A program made the translations under genes and the position numbers. From the NCBI RefSeq assembly GCF_019192735.1, contig NZ_JAHTKP010000005.1:1-64000 (forward strand): 64,000 nucleotides of DNA, in the 5' to 3' direction. The notes below the pieces were generated by a model. The model was not told where the DNA came from, searched no databases, and worked only from the letters and a program-made list of their open reading frames with translations. Below, piece after piece: positions 1 to 9,446 of this stretch. The first letter of the stretch is position 1; every line of letters begins with the position of its first letter. This DNA is from Kitasatospora aureofaciens (GTDB lineage Bacteria > Actinomycetota > Actinomycetes > Streptomycetales > Streptomycetaceae).

Positions 1-212
1 TCCACCAACACCGAGACCACGGACGTAACACACACGACGGCGAGCGCGGAGCGGAAGGAGAGTGTGGCACCCGCGATGAGCGGTGCGGCTGCCAGCAGCG
101 GGAGTCCCGTGTACGGCTGAGGCGCGAGACGGTCCAGCAGGACGCCGGCCACGAGGACCAGCGCCGCGAGCATCCACGGCACCTTCGCCAGCGTGGGTCG
201 AAGGACTTTCAC
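1..212 (-). CDS. N-terminal membrane segment of a probable PP2C/SpoIIE-type phosphatase (partial)
   Basis: The reverse strand opens with GTG at 210-212, preceded by a GGGAGA-type ribosome binding site, and stays open to the window edge, giving about 70 residues. The peptide has a short basic N terminus and then two hydrophobic stretches separated by a PYTGLPLLAAAPL-like loop. Streptomyces PP2C-family serine phosphatases commonly begin this way, with small membrane helices ahead of a GAF and/or SpoIIE domain. The catalytic part would lie off the left edge, so the family assignment is inferred only from this membrane module. It could instead be a histidine kinase or another membrane protein. 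Confidence 0.5.
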   Translation of the reverse strand, partial: MKVLRPTLAKVPWMLAALVLVAGVLLDRLAPQPYTGLPLLAAAPLIAGATLSFRSALAVVCVTSVVSVLV

Positions 213-579
213 AGTGCATCTCCCGTCCCGGCCGATCAAGGCCAGAGCGCAGGCCCGGGCCAGCCTGTCACATCACGGACTTACACGATCTTTCGGACAC
301 GCTCGTGGTCGCCTGCAGGGGCTCGAGGCCTAGCTGGTCCACTCCTCCGTCGTCGTCGGCGGCGCCTCGCGCCTGGCAGAGAACACGGTGGTGGGCCAGC
401 TGGGGCTACTCCGGGTTACTGGCGCCGAGCAGGGGCATGTTCTTCCGCGGCGTGGCTGGCGAAGTCGGCGACTTGCTCCGAGGAAGGTTCGTCCGGGGCC
501 CGGACGATGTCAACGCCGATCAGCAGCGAGGCCCAGAAGCGCAACCGAGACCAAAGCTGAGACCACGACACGAAGAAGA
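213..579. other. non-coding stretch left of the island
   Basis: No convincing gene was found here. A reverse-strand peptide ending near 416 (VDIVRAPDEPSSEQVADFAS) has coding-like composition and may be the tail of a decayed gene, but no start or family can be assigned. Confidence 0.4.
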
Positions 580-603
580 CCCCGACCGGAAACCCGGTCG
601 GGG
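580..603 (-). terminator. hairpin terminator downstream of the tRNA-Ser fragment
   Basis: A CCCCGACCGG / CCGGTCGGGG stem with a 4-nt loop lies just beyond the 3' end of the displaced tRNA-Ser half on the reverse strand. A similar hairpin follows the intact tRNA at 16447-16479, which supports the idea that this was once the terminator of the original tRNA gene. Confidence 0.7.
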
Positions 604-629
604 CCTTCAACTGCCTTGCTAGGCAAAGG

Positions 630-682
630 CGGAGGATACGAGATTCGAACTCGTGAGGGGTTGCCCCCAACACGCTTTCCAA
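630..682 (-). repeat. displaced 3' half of tRNA-Ser(GGA); probable island attachment site
   Basis: On the reverse strand this reads as the anticodon loop (TTGGAAA), the anticodon 3' strand, a variable arm, the T arm and the 3' acceptor strand of a tRNA-Ser(GGA). It matches the intact gene at 16500-16584 in the T arm, acceptor and anticodon side. The variable arm differs (GGGGGCAACCCC here against GGGATAAAACCC). Sequence upstream of the anticodon loop is unrelated. This is the usual footprint of a tyrosine-integrase element inserted at a tRNA anticodon loop, where the element supplies a new 3' half and displaces the old one. Confidence 0.8.
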
Positions 683-778
683 CTGTTCGTCCGGCTGTTC
701 AGAGGCGAGCGCAGGCGTCCTGACCTGCGGTGGAGCGATGCGGCTGCCGGTCGTCGAACGCGCCCGGACGACGGTGAA

Positions 779-800
779 TGCAACCAGAACTGCAACCACA
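779..800 (+). repeat. left copy of a 22-bp motif with two TGCAACCA units
   Basis: The sequence is TGCAACCA-GAAC-TGCAACCACA, a tandem pair of TGCAACCA. An identical 22-mer lies at 16418-16439, in the same orientation and also just inside the island end. The layout resembles arm-type integrase binding sites, which is an inference. Confidence 0.75.
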
Positions 801-938
801 GCGAGGCATGCCCCGCGCGGCCAGGAGGTGGTGCCTCACGGGCCGTCACCGCCCAGGCGGAGCAGGCGCGCGCAGAGCGACGACCAGGACGAGGCGCACG
901 CCCGCCGCGTTGTTGCTGCCCCAGCCTCTCGCGCTGAG

Positions 939-1340
939 CTACGTGCTCCAAGAGCGCGAGCAGAGGACCAGGCGGTAGCCGTCCGGATCGGCGATGGTCA
1001 CACCGTACTGGTCCCAGTACGAATTGTGCGCGGCGACCCGGGTTCCGCCTGCGGCCACGAGCTGGTCGATCACCGCCTCGTCGATCGGGGTGCCGAGGTA
1101 GATGACGAAGAGGTCGTCCACGGTGGGGGTGGGCTCCAGCGGGCGGGCCGGGTCGTGGGTGAGCTCGAAGTGCCAGGCTCCGGCGGGCGGGCCGACCATG
1201 AGCAGGTCGTGCTCGCCGGGAACGTGCTCGGTGGTCCGCCACAGGACGTCGAGCCCGAGCCCGGTCACGTAGAACCGCTCGGCGGCGGCGAGATCCCGGG
1301 ACGGGCGGGCCACCCTCACATGGGTGGAAGGGGCGATCAC
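939..1340 (-). CDS. VOC (glyoxalase/bleomycin-resistance) superfamily protein
   Basis: The product is a 133-aa protein with one vicinal-oxygen-chelate fold. It begins VIAPSTHVRVARPSRDL, followed by the AAERFYVTGLGLDV helix typical of the family, and ends with DPDGYRLVLC, the usual final strand. Such proteins are metal-dependent lyases, dioxygenases or drug-binding resistance proteins; the substrate cannot be read from the sequence. The GTG start at 1338-1340 overlaps the stop codon of the cupin gene (GTGA), so the two are translationally coupled. A longer in-frame start would run far into the cupin gene and is unlikely. Confidence 0.8.
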   Translation of the reverse strand: MIAPSTHVRVARPSRDLAAAERFYVTGLGLDVLWRTTEHVPGEHDLLMVGPPAGAWHFELTHDPARPLEPTPTVDDLFVIYLGTPIDEAVIDQLVAAGGTRVAAHNSYWDQYGVTIADPDGYRLVLCSRSWST

Positions 1341-1849
1341 GCCGAACGCTCCAGGGCAGCGCGCCAGACAGGGCTGTCGACGTAGTGGTTGTCGAAGCGC
1401 TCCGAGGTCGCGGCCAGTTCGCTCGGATCGGCCTCGCCGCGGGTCACTCGGCCCAGGAGTCGCAGGTAGTCGAAGCGGTCCATCCCGTGGGTGAACACGC
1501 ACAGGACGTCGGCCTCGGCTCCCGGGGCTGCCCTGAAAGCATGCGGGGTGCGGGGCGGCACGGCCAGGAAGTCGCCCGTGTGCAGGACGGTCACCTCCTG
1601 GTCGAGAAGGACCTGTAGGGATCCGCCGAGCACGAAGAAGATCTCCCAGGCCCGCGTGTGGAAGTGAGCGGGCGCTCCGGCCGCTCCCCGGGCGAACGTG
1701 GAGCGGTAGCTCGTGAACGCGCCGGCGGTCTGCGCCGAGTCGGCGAACAGGCTCATCACGGCACTCGGATCGGCGCAGGTCTCCGCCTCGCAGCTCCTGA
1801 CCAGCACTGCCGCGGCGGCGGGCATTGTGGCGTCGTCAGCTATTTTCAT
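1337..1849 (-). CDS. cupin-domain protein
   Basis: The product is a 170-aa single-domain cupin. The motif PAHFHTRAWEIFFVLGG gives the first cupin motif with His and Glu metal ligands, and GDFLAVPPRTPHAFRA gives the second with its His. The C-terminal part (residues about 115-170) is helical. ATG at 1849 has AGG upstream at a suitable distance; upstream ATG codons would extend it by 13 or more residues. It is the first gene of a two-gene unit with the VOC protein. Small cupins bind metal and act as dioxygenases, isomerases or ligand sensors, so the reaction is unknown. Confidence 0.75.
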   Translation of the reverse strand: MKIADDATMPAAAAVLVRSCEAETCADPSAVMSLFADSAQTAGAFTSYRSTFARGAAGAPAHFHTRAWEIFFVLGGSLQVLLDQEVTVLHTGDFLAVPPRTPHAFRAAPGAEADVLCVFTHGMDRFDYLRLLGRVTRGEADPSELAATSERFDNHYVDSPVWRAALERSA

Positions 1850-1947
1850 GATCACGACCTTACTTTTCGACTGTGGCATGGGTGGGCCGCGCACCGGTCT
1901 CGCATGTTCGCATCCGGTAGGCGGTGGGCGGGCTGTCCCGTGAAGGT

Positions 1948-2262
1948 TCAACCGACCGTGGAAGCAGGAACAGACCTGGCCGTTTCCGGCGAACGGTGTT
2001 CCCTGGGGCAGACGAGAGCGGGATGCTCCGACTCCGCTGCTGCGGCGACCGGAGCACTTCTTCGGCGGGGGAACCTGAGTGCGACCAGGCTGGTGATGGC
2101 GATGCCCGCCGAGGCGGCGAGCATCGCGGGGCGCAGGCCGTCGACAGCGACTGCGGTCGAAACCGGATCGCCCTTGCCCGGGGCGGTGATCGCGACCAGT
2201 ACCGCGAGGCCCACCGCTCCGCCGGTCTGCTGAGCGGTGGAGGCCATCCCAGAGGCGATGTC
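1948..2262 (-). pseudogene. C-terminal remnant of a DHA2-type MFS drug transporter
   Basis: The reverse strand encodes IASGMASTAQQTGGAVGLAV followed by a final hydrophobic helix and a charged tail, which matches the last two transmembrane helices of EmrB/QacA-type 14-TM exporters. Upstream of about 2262 the similarity stops and no transporter sequence precedes it, so some 400 residues are missing. Only this tail remains between the cupin gene and the hydrolase gene. Confidence 0.7.
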
Positions 2263-2333
2263 CGGCCGTGGACGGGGAAGGCCGGTGTCCCGGTGGGCGG
2301 TGGTGTGGGCGTGCTCGACCCGTTCGTCACGGG

Positions 2334-3137
2334 TCAGCCGACCTTGTGGGCGGGGGTGGTGGCGAGCTCGCGTATCGCGTCGGCGATGGCTCGGAAGTCG
2401 TTGCGCAGGATCTTGGAGTGGTTGCTCGCGACCTTCGCGCTGAGCCGGATGTTCGGGTTACGGGCGAGCACCGGGTCGAGGTTGGCGCGGATCTGTTCCA
2501 TCAGCTTGGGGTCGCCGCCCAGGTTGCCTCCGGTGGCGAGCACGTATCGGGCCGGTACGGTCAGACGGTCGAAGACCGGGTTGAGGGCGGCGGGCGCGCA
2601 GAGCTCGTTGATCTCGATGTTGATCTCGGCGTGTTGCGTGGCGCTCATTCGCGCGGCCAGGCCGAGCGGGCGGGCGATCGGGAACAGCGGGCTCAGTCGG
2701 CGGAACAGCTTGCGGATCTGTTCCCGGGCAGCGTCGTCGAGCCACTCGTGCGGCAGGGCGCCGTCCACGGACACCGCCCCCAGGGCGCGGTCCGGGTTCC
2801 GGGCGGCCCAGTGCATGGCGAGCATGGCGCCGTAGGACCAGCCCACCAGGATCGGCCGGTCCACGCCCCTGGCGGTGAGGACGGCGTCGAGGTCGCGGAT
2901 GCACGCCTCGAAGGAGTAGTCCGTGGCGCGCTTCGATTTGCCGCGGGCGCGCTCGTCGTAGGTGATGTGGCGGTAGCCGCTGCCGAGCTCGGCGATGACG
3001 CGTCGCCAGTGCTTCTGGTCGGCGTAGGAGCCGTTGAGGTAGACCACGGGACGGCCGGGGCCGCCGGTGTCGGTCACGGCCAGTGCGGTGTCATCGATCG
3101 GCACCATGCCGGTCCAGGCGGACTGCTTGATGGTCAT
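2334..3137 (-). CDS. alpha/beta hydrolase
   Basis: The product is a 267-aa single-domain alpha/beta hydrolase. The oxyanion-hole region is VVYLNGSYADQKHW, the nucleophile elbow is GWSYGAM (Ser near residue 100), and the late region KVASNHSKIL supplies the expected His. It resembles the small esterase or haloperoxidase-like hydrolases common in actinomycetes; the substrate is not predictable. It lies 117 bp downstream of the DUF4097 gene on the same strand and may share its transcript. Confidence 0.8.
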   Translation of the reverse strand: MTIKQSAWTGMVPIDDTALAVTDTGGPGRPVVYLNGSYADQKHWRRVIAELGSGYRHITYDERARGKSKRATDYSFEACIRDLDAVLTARGVDRPILVGWSYGAMLAMHWAARNPDRALGAVSVDGALPHEWLDDAAREQIRKLFRRLSPLFPIARPLGLAARMSATQHAEINIEINELCAPAALNPVFDRLTVPARYVLATGGNLGGDPKLMEQIRANLDPVLARNPNIRLSAKVASNHSKILRNDFRAIADAIRELATTPAHKVG

Positions 3138-3254
3138 GGTGTGCCTTCTTCCAGTGTCCGAGGTGGATCAGGAGGGGTGGACGGTGCTGTCGCCGTCGGA
3201 GGTGCGGCCGCGCACCGCGTCGGCCTCGTCGGCCTCTTCGGGCCGGCTGGCGTT

Positions 3255-3920
3255 TCAGAGGGTGCGGGCGGTGATGTCGCCGTGGGGGGTGGTGGCGTGG
3301 ATGTCAAGTTCGGCGGTGCCGTCGTTCTTGAGGGCGTTGCTGATGCGGCCGTAGCCGGTGCCGGCGTCCAGGGCGGCCGAGACGCCGGGGGCGGCGCCGA
3401 CGGTGATGTCGCCCATCTGGGTGCTGAGCCGGAGCGTGCCGCGCACGGCTTCGGTGATGCGGATGCTGCCGCGTGCGGTGCTGATCTCGGCGGGGCCGCC
3501 GAGTCGGCCGATCTCGACGTCGCCGTCGACGGCGGTGAGGCGCAGGCTCGCGGCCTCGTCGATCTTGATCTGGTGGTAGGCGCCTTCGAAGGCGATGTCG
3601 CCGAGGCGGCCGACGGCGCGCAGTTCGGTGCAGGCGGTCTTGGCCTCGATGTTCGAGCCGGCGGGCAGCTGGACGGTGATTTCCAGGGAGCCGGAGGAGC
3701 CGAGGAGCTGGTTCTTGGGCTCGGCGGTGTGGATCCGCAGGACGCCGTCGGCGTAGGTGACGGTGGTCTGCTCGGCGGCCTTCACGTCGCGGCTCTTGGA
3801 GGGGTTGGCGGGCAGGACCTCGACGGTGGTGTCGGCGCGGTCGGCGGCGATGAGCTGGACGCGTCCGGCGGGGATGTCCAGGACGGTGGTGATCGCGGTG
3901 GTGGTGGCGAACTTCTGCAT
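3255..3920 (-). CDS. DUF4097-family beta-strand repeat protein, copy A
   Basis: The product is 221 aa, built of short regularly spaced beta strands (GDIAFEGAYHQIKI, GDVEIGRLGGPAEI, GSIRITEAVRGTLRL, GDITVGAAPG, HGDITARTL). This is the DUF4097 right-handed solenoid pattern often found beside ABC exporters and regulators. It has no signal peptide or membrane helix. ATG at 3918-3920 has GGAGAG upstream. It is about 60 percent similar by eye to copy B at 7816-8484, and its divergent control region is duplicated with it. Function is unknown; association with the regulator at 4151 is inferred from position. Confidence 0.75.
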   Translation of the reverse strand: MQKFATTTAITTVLDIPAGRVQLIAADRADTTVEVLPANPSKSRDVKAAEQTTVTYADGVLRIHTAEPKNQLLGSSGSLEITVQLPAGSNIEAKTACTELRAVGRLGDIAFEGAYHQIKIDEAASLRLTAVDGDVEIGRLGGPAEISTARGSIRITEAVRGTLRLSTQMGDITVGAAPGVSAALDAGTGYGRISNALKNDGTAELDIHATTPHGDITARTL

Positions 3921-3971
3921 GATGCTCTCCTGGAGCTCGTGAACTCGTTGTTTCTGACTCCGCAAAGCTAC

Positions 3972-3994
3972 GTTGCGTTCGAGGATCACGCAAT
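3972..3994. promoter_or_regulatory. candidate operator O1, copy A
   Basis: The site is an inverted repeat, GTTGC-N13-GCAA (inner form TTGCGT-N9-ACGCAA), 51 bp upstream of DUF4097 copy A. The same repeat with the same spacing occurs at 8528-8550 upstream of copy B. Confidence 0.6.
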
Positions 3995-4043
3995 CAATTC
4001 GGTGCGACGAACCGTTATCAATGCAGGTGGCAGCCTGGATTTC

Positions 4044-4071
4044 GTTGCAACGGATGTGAATCTAACGCAAT
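4044..4071. promoter_or_regulatory. candidate operator O2, copy A
   Basis: GTTGCAA and TAACGCAA half-sites are separated by 13 nt; the corresponding 28-bp block at 8600-8627 is conserved at both half-sites. It lies between DUF4097 copy A and the divergent regulator at 4151, and another GCGTTGCAT half-site follows at about 4085. Confidence 0.55.
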
Positions 4072-4150
4072 GACAGATGGCCTGGCGTTGCATTGGATGG
4101 CGGGCGAACGCTACGCTGGCGGCCTCAGGGAAGAACGAAGGGAGATCACG

Positions 4151-4906
4151 GTGCCGGGAGGCAGACTCACCCAGCAGGAACGTCAGCAGATCGCGCTGGG
4201 CGTGGCCGACGGGCTCGCCTACGCGGAGATCGCCCGGCGCCTGGACCGTCCCACCTCGACGGTCACGCGTGAGGTGATGCGCAACGGCGGCCCCACCGCC
4301 TACCGCGCCGACCTGGCCCACCGCGCCACCGAACGCCGCACCCACCGGCGCAGGCAGACCGCGCCCCGCGGGCCGGGGGCGCCGGGGCAGGGACACGGGC
4401 GCGACGAGGAGGCCGTGCGCGAGTACGAGGAGACGTTCACCACCCTGTTCATGCAGCAGGGTCTGCCCAAGATGACCGCCCGGGTGCTGACCTGCCTGTT
4501 CACCAGCGACGCGGGCAGCCTCACCGCGGCCGACCTCGTCCAGCGCCTCGAGGTCAGCCCGGCCTCCATCTCCAAAGCGATTGCGGCCCTCGAAAGCCTG
4601 GGCCTCGTCCGGCGGGAACGTGACGAACGCCGCCGCGAGCGCTACATCGTCGACAACGACATCTGGTACCAGTCGACGCTCGCCAGCGCCCGCGGCGTCG
4701 CGCAGCTCGCCGAGACCGCACGGCAGGGCATCCCCATCCTCGGCCGCGGCACCCCGGCCGCCGCCCGCCTGGAGAACATCGCCCGCTTCAGTGACTTCAT
4801 CAGCGAGAGCATCATCCGCGCCGCCGAGCAGGTCCGCGAAATCCTCTTCACGAAACCCGAAGCGAACACGGGCGGTGCTGCTGCGCCAGCCCCGGATCGC
4901 GGGTAG
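4151..4906 (+). CDS. two-domain HTH regulator (IS30-like HTH plus MarR/GbsR-type winged helix)
   Basis: The product is 251 aa. Residues about 5-45 (LTQQERQQIALGVADGLAYA, then EIARRLDRPTSTVTREV) form an IS30/HTH_38-type helix-turn-helix. Residues about 95-160 (MTARVLTCLF, then LTAADLVQRLEVSPASISKA) form a MarR/GbsR-type winged helix with a basic wing, DERRRERY. The GTG start at 4151 has GGAG nearby; a longer ATG at 4103 is possible. It is divergent from DUF4097 copy A across operator-like repeats, so autoregulation and control of the DUF4097/ABC genes are likely but inferred. Confidence 0.75.
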   Translation: MPGGRLTQQERQQIALGVADGLAYAEIARRLDRPTSTVTREVMRNGGPTAYRADLAHRATERRTHRRRQTAPRGPGAPGQGHGRDEEAVREYEETFTTLFMQQGLPKMTARVLTCLFTSDAGSLTAADLVQRLEVSPASISKAIAALESLGLVRRERDERRRERYIVDNDIWYQSTLASARGVAQLAETARQGIPILGRGTPAAARLENIARFSDFISESIIRAAEQVREILFTKPEANTGGAAAPAPDRG

Positions 4907-5080
4907 ACAGCCGTCGCCGGGTCGCCCGACTGATGCGCCTATCCGGCCTTCAGGGCCGCCATCGCCTGTGGCCACAGCGCACCACGATCCGGGTCTGACA
5001 CTCCACCGACAGCGCCCGATGATCAACGTGAACTCCGTGCGAGGATTGATAACTGGGGCGTTATCAGACGGGGGACGCGA

Positions 5081-5971
5081 GTGGAGCTGCGGGACATCGA
5101 GATCTTCCTGGCCCTGGCCGAGGAGCTCCACTTCGGGCGCACCGCCGCCCGGCTGCATGTGAGCCCGGCGCGGGTCTCCCAGGCGATCAAGCAGCAGGAA
5201 CGCCGCATCGGCGGCGCCCTGTTCGACCGCACGAGCCGCAGCGTGCGCCTGACCCCCTTGGGTCAGCTCCTGTGCGATGACATGCGGCCGGTCTACACGG
5301 GCCTGCTCGCGAGCCTGGAGCGGGCCAGACTGGCCGCCCGAGGCGTCTCCGCCGTACTCCGCATCGGCATGATCAATACCAACGGCTACGACCTGCGCCC
5401 GTTCTGGGAGGCCTTCCGATCCCGGCACCCCCAGTGCGAGTTGCGGATCCGCCACCACGCTTCCCAGGAGCCCTTCGGCCCCCTGCGCCGGGACGAGATC
5501 GATGTTCTGGTCGCCTGGCTGCCCATCGAGGAGGCCGACCTCACCACGGGCCCGGTGCTGTTCACCGAACCCAAGGTGCTCGGCGTCGGTGTGCACCACC
5601 CGCTGGCCGAGCGGGGCTCCGCGTCGCTGGAGCACCTCGCCGACTTCGGAGTGCAGGCGCCGGTCGCTCCCGTGCCCGAGTACTGGGAGGACGCGTTCCA
5701 GCCCTTCTTCACTCCGGCCGGCCGCGCCGTCCCGCGCCGGGAGATGGCGGCGAACTGGGAGGAGAACATCGCCATCGTGGCCGACGGCGGAATGGTCACC
5801 CTCACTGGTGCACATGCCACCCGCTACAACAGCCGTCCAGATATCGCCTATCTGCCCATCGACCAGGACCCGTGCCTGCGGTGGGGCCTGGTGTGGCGCA
5901 CCGAGACAGAGAACGACCTCATCCGCGGCCTCGCACAGACCGTGCGCAGCCTTGGCGCGGCCCGTCTCTGA
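5081..5971 (+). CDS. LysR-family transcriptional regulator 1
   Basis: The product is 296 aa, the usual LysR length. The N-terminal winged HTH reads FLALAEELHFGRTAARLHVS followed by ARVSQAIKQQERRIG. From about residue 90 comes a periplasmic-binding-protein-like effector domain. The GTG start follows a GGGGA sequence. A close paralogue lies at 10148-11035 with almost the same N terminus, suggesting duplication or related transfers. It precedes the convergent ABC exporter genes; targets are unknown. Confidence 0.88.
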   Translation: MELRDIEIFLALAEELHFGRTAARLHVSPARVSQAIKQQERRIGGALFDRTSRSVRLTPLGQLLCDDMRPVYTGLLASLERARLAARGVSAVLRIGMINTNGYDLRPFWEAFRSRHPQCELRIRHHASQEPFGPLRRDEIDVLVAWLPIEEADLTTGPVLFTEPKVLGVGVHHPLAERGSASLEHLADFGVQAPVAPVPEYWEDAFQPFFTPAGRAVPRREMAANWEENIAIVADGGMVTLTGAHATRYNSRPDIAYLPIDQDPCLRWGLVWRTETENDLIRGLAQTVRSLGAARL

Positions 5972-6028
5972 GTGGCCTGGTCTCGCTGCACGCCGCCCTG
6001 GGGCGGAACGGGTTCGGGGGCACGGTGG

Positions 6029-6810
6029 TTACTTCGGGTCGTTGTTGAACTTCGAGGTCGACCAGAGGTAGCCGAGCACGGTCAGGGCCAGGCACCAGGC
6101 GACGGCGAGCCAGCCGTTGTTGCCGATGTGGCTGCCGAGGAGGAGCCCGCGCAGGGTTTCGATGGCGGGGGTGAAGGGCTGGTACTCGGCGATCGGCTGG
6201 AACCAGCCGGGCATGGAGTGGACGGGGGTGAAGGCGCTGGAGAGGAGCGGCAGCAGGATCAGCGGCATGGCGTTGTTGCTGGCGGCTTCGGCGTTGGGGC
6301 TGACCAGGCCCATGCCGACCGCGATCCAGGTGAAGGCCAGAGCAAACAGCACGAGCAGTCCGAGCGCGGCCAGCCAGTCGAGGGCGGTTGCGTGGGTGGA
6401 CCGGAAGCCGATGGCCACGGCGACGGCGCCGACGAGGACCACGCTGGCGACCGACTGCAGCACGCTGCCGACGACGTGTCCGACGAGCACGGAGGGGCGG
6501 TGGATCGCCATGGTGCGGAAGCGGGCGATGATGCCCTCGGTCATGTCGTTGGAGACGGAGACGGCGGTGCCGATCGTGGTGCTGCCGATGGTCATCAGCA
6601 GCAGGCCCGGGACGATGTAGGCGATGTAGGCGGAGCGGCCGCCGCCGCCGATGCCGGCGCTCATGGTGTTGCCGAAGATGTAGACGAAGAGCAGCAGCAG
6701 CATGATCGGGGTGAGCAGCAGGTTGAGCGTGAGGGACGGGTAGCGGCGCGCGTGCAGGAGGTTGCGGCGCAGCATCGTGTTCGAATCGCGCACGGCGAGG
6801 GAGAAGGAAC

Positions 6811-6814
<4 letters not shown>
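6029..6814 (-). CDS. ABC-2 type permease, daunorubicin-exporter family (DrrB-like)
   Basis: The product is 261 aa with about six transmembrane helices and the ABC2 signature region (GRSAYIAYIVPGLLLMTIGS; NNAMPLILLPLLSSAFTPV). The ATG at 6812-6814 lies where the intended ATPase stop would be (ATGA overlap), the normal DrrA-DrrB arrangement. Because of a 1-bp shift in the upstream gene, the reading frame is at present continuous with the ATPase. It would form the membrane half of a drug or lipid exporter. Confidence 0.85.
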
Positions 6815-7783
<969 letters not shown>

Positions 7784-7815
7784 GATGGGTGCTCCTTTTA
7801 GGGGTTGCGGGCGTT

Positions 7816-8484
7816 TCAGAGGCTGCGGGCGGTGATGTCGCCGTAGGCGGTGGTCGCGTGGATGTTCAGGGCGGCGGTGCCTTCGGTGTTCCTGAGCGCG
7901 TTGTGGATGCGGCCGTAGCCGGTGCCGGCGTCCAGGGAGGCGGAGACTCCGCGGGCGGCGTCGATCGAGATCTCGCCGTGCTCGGTGCGCAGTGTGACGG
8001 TGCCGTGCATGGCCTCGGTGATGTGGATGTCGCCCTTCTGGGTGCTGATCTGTGCGGGGCCGCCCAGGCGGCCGACCGAGACGTCGCCGGCGAGGAGGGT
8101 GAGGCTGGCGCTTTCGGTCTCGTCGAGCTTGACCGTGCCGTGCGCGCCTTCGAAGGTGACGTCGCCGAGCCGTCCGACGCCCTGGAACTCGGCGCTGGCC
8201 GTCTTCGCCTCGATGCGCGAACCGGCGGGCAGCTGGACCGTCACCTCGACGGATCCGGAGTTGCCGAGGATCCGGTTGTTTGCCGCCGGGGCCCCGATCC
8301 GCAGAACGCCGTCGCCGTAGACGACCGTGATCCGCTCCGCCGCCTTCACGTCGCGGGCCTTCGAGGCGTCCGCGGGCAGGACCTCAACCGTGGTGTCGGC
8401 CCGGTCGGCGGCGATGAACCGGATGCGCCCGGCGGGGATGTCCAGGACGGCCGAGACCGGGGCGGGGGTGTCGAACTTCTGCAT
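7816..8484 (-). CDS. DUF4097-family beta-strand repeat protein, copy B
   Basis: The product is 222 aa with the same solenoid pattern as copy A (GDVTFEGAHGTVKL, GDVSVGRLGGPAQI, GDIHITEAMHGTV, GEISIDAARG, YGDITARSL). ATG at 8482-8484 is matched to the start of copy A (both begin MQKF). It ends 32 bp before the ABC ATPase on the same strand and is probably co-transcribed as DUF4097-DrrA-DrrB. A regulatory or structural partner role for the exporter is an inference from this order. Confidence 0.75.
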   Translation of the reverse strand: MQKFDTPAPVSAVLDIPAGRIRFIAADRADTTVEVLPADASKARDVKAAERITVVYGDGVLRIGAPAANNRILGNSGSVEVTVQLPAGSRIEAKTASAEFQGVGRLGDVTFEGAHGTVKLDETESASLTLLAGDVSVGRLGGPAQISTQKGDIHITEAMHGTVTLRTEHGEISIDAARGVSASLDAGTGYGRIHNALRNTEGTAALNIHATTAYGDITARSL

Positions 8485-8527
8485 CGTGCTCTCCAGTGGT
8501 TCGTTTTTCTGACTTCGCAAAAGCTAC

Positions 8528-8550
8528 GTTGCATTCGAGCATGGCGCAAC
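8528..8550. promoter_or_regulatory. candidate operator O1, copy B
   Basis: The site is an inverted repeat GTTGC-N13-GCAAC, the counterpart of 3972-3994, embedded in the same AAGCTACGTTGC context upstream of DUF4097 copy B. Confidence 0.6.
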
Positions 8551-8599
8551 ACATCCGTTGCTCAAAATTCTCATTAGTGCAGGCGAGGGGCAAAGTATC

Positions 8600-8627
8600 G
8601 TTGCAATGGCCTTGATCTTAACGCAAC
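8600..8627. promoter_or_regulatory. candidate operator O2, copy B
   Basis: GTTGCAA and TTAACGCAAC half-sites have the same 28-bp span as at 4044-4071. A further TCGTTGCATTGGAT block at about 8642 matches the block at about 4084, so the entire control region is duplicated although the second regulator gene is absent. Confidence 0.55.
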
Positions 8628-8748
8628 GATCGCCACCTCGCTCGTTGCATTGGATTGAGCGTGAACGCTATGCCCGGGGCATCAGGGAAGCGTGAAGGGA
8701 GATTGCGACCGGCGGTCTCTACCCGGCCGGCCGCGTCGAGCAGCAACT

Positions 8749-8841
8749 TCACGGCCACCATCGCCCCGAGACGACCGCGCGCCGGCCCTGCACGCGGATC
8801 GCCTCGATGGCCACCCGGGCGACGTCCTGCGGATCGCGCAT
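8749..8841 (-). pseudogene. C-terminal scrap of a short-chain dehydrogenase
   Basis: A 30-residue reverse peptide reads MRDPQDVARVAIEAIRVQGR and then a stop, like the final helix region of SDR oxidoreductases. No Rossmann core is present. It lies where the second copy of the divergent regulator would be expected. Confidence 0.4.
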
Positions 8842-8861
8842 TCGACTTCGGAGCTGCTCGT

Positions 8862-9446
8862 CTACCCGGCCGGCTTGGTGTACGTGAGGACGAGGTTCCC
8901 GCCGTCGAACACCTGACTGTCGGTGAGGGTGAGGATTCGGTGGGCGAAGTCCGCACCGAACATCGGGATGCCGGAGCCGGCGACGATCGGGTACTGCTTG
9001 ACGATCAGCTCGTCCACCTCCGGGAGAAGCTGGCCGGCGAGGTCGGCACCGCCGCAGAGCCAGATCCCCAGTCCGTCCTCCTGCTTGAGCTTGCGGACCA
9101 GAGTGAGCGGGTCCTCGGACGTGACCTCCACCGCCGCGTCGGGGCTTTCGGTGCGCGAGCGCGAGAAGACGATCTGCCGCAGGTGCGCGTAGGGGCTGGT
9201 GAGGCCGACCTCCAGACCCGGAATGTAGGTGCCGCGGCCCATGAGCACGGTGTCGAAGCGGGTGTTGGGGACGTCGTCGACGCCGAGAGCCTTACGGCCC
9301 GGAGTGCTGAGGGTGTCGGCGTACTCGCAGACGAGGTGTGGGAGGAAGCCCTGGCCGACGTGCTGGAAGAAGAAGTCGAAACTGCCATCGGGAGCGGCGA
9401 TGAACCCGTCGATGGTGGTGGCGATGAAATAGGTGAGCTTGCGCAA
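8862..9446 (-). CDS. dihydrofolate reductase/RibD C-terminal-like reductase
   Basis: The product is about 194 aa beginning LRKLTYFIATTIDGFIAAPD, the characteristic first strand and loop of the RibD_C/DHFR-like family. It also has TVLMGRGTY and WLCGGADLAGQLLP, the NADPH-binding region. These NADPH reductases are widespread in actinomycetes and mostly uncharacterised. I chose the TTG at 9446 because family members start there and GGAT precedes it. A GTG or ATG further upstream would add about 24 atypical residues. Confidence 0.75.
   Translation of the reverse strand: MRKLTYFIATTIDGFIAAPDGSFDFFFQHVGQGFLPHLVCEYADTLSTPGRKALGVDDVPNTRFDTVLMGRGTYIPGLEVGLTSPYAHLRQIVFSRSRTESPDAAVEVTSEDPLTLVRKLKQEDGLGIWLCGGADLAGQLLPEVDELIVKQYPIVAGSGIPMFGADFAHRILTLTDSQVFDGGNLVLTYTKPAG

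Noticed and set aside
416..799. A 127-aa reverse frame covering the left tRNA fragment
   Set aside because: It reads through tRNA-derived sequence and a terminator hairpin and has no recognisable domain.
2268..4073. A very long forward frame opposite the hydrolase and DUF4097 genes
   Set aside because: Its Gly/Val/Asp-rich composition is the mirror of high-GC genes on the reverse strand; real domains are on the reverse strand.
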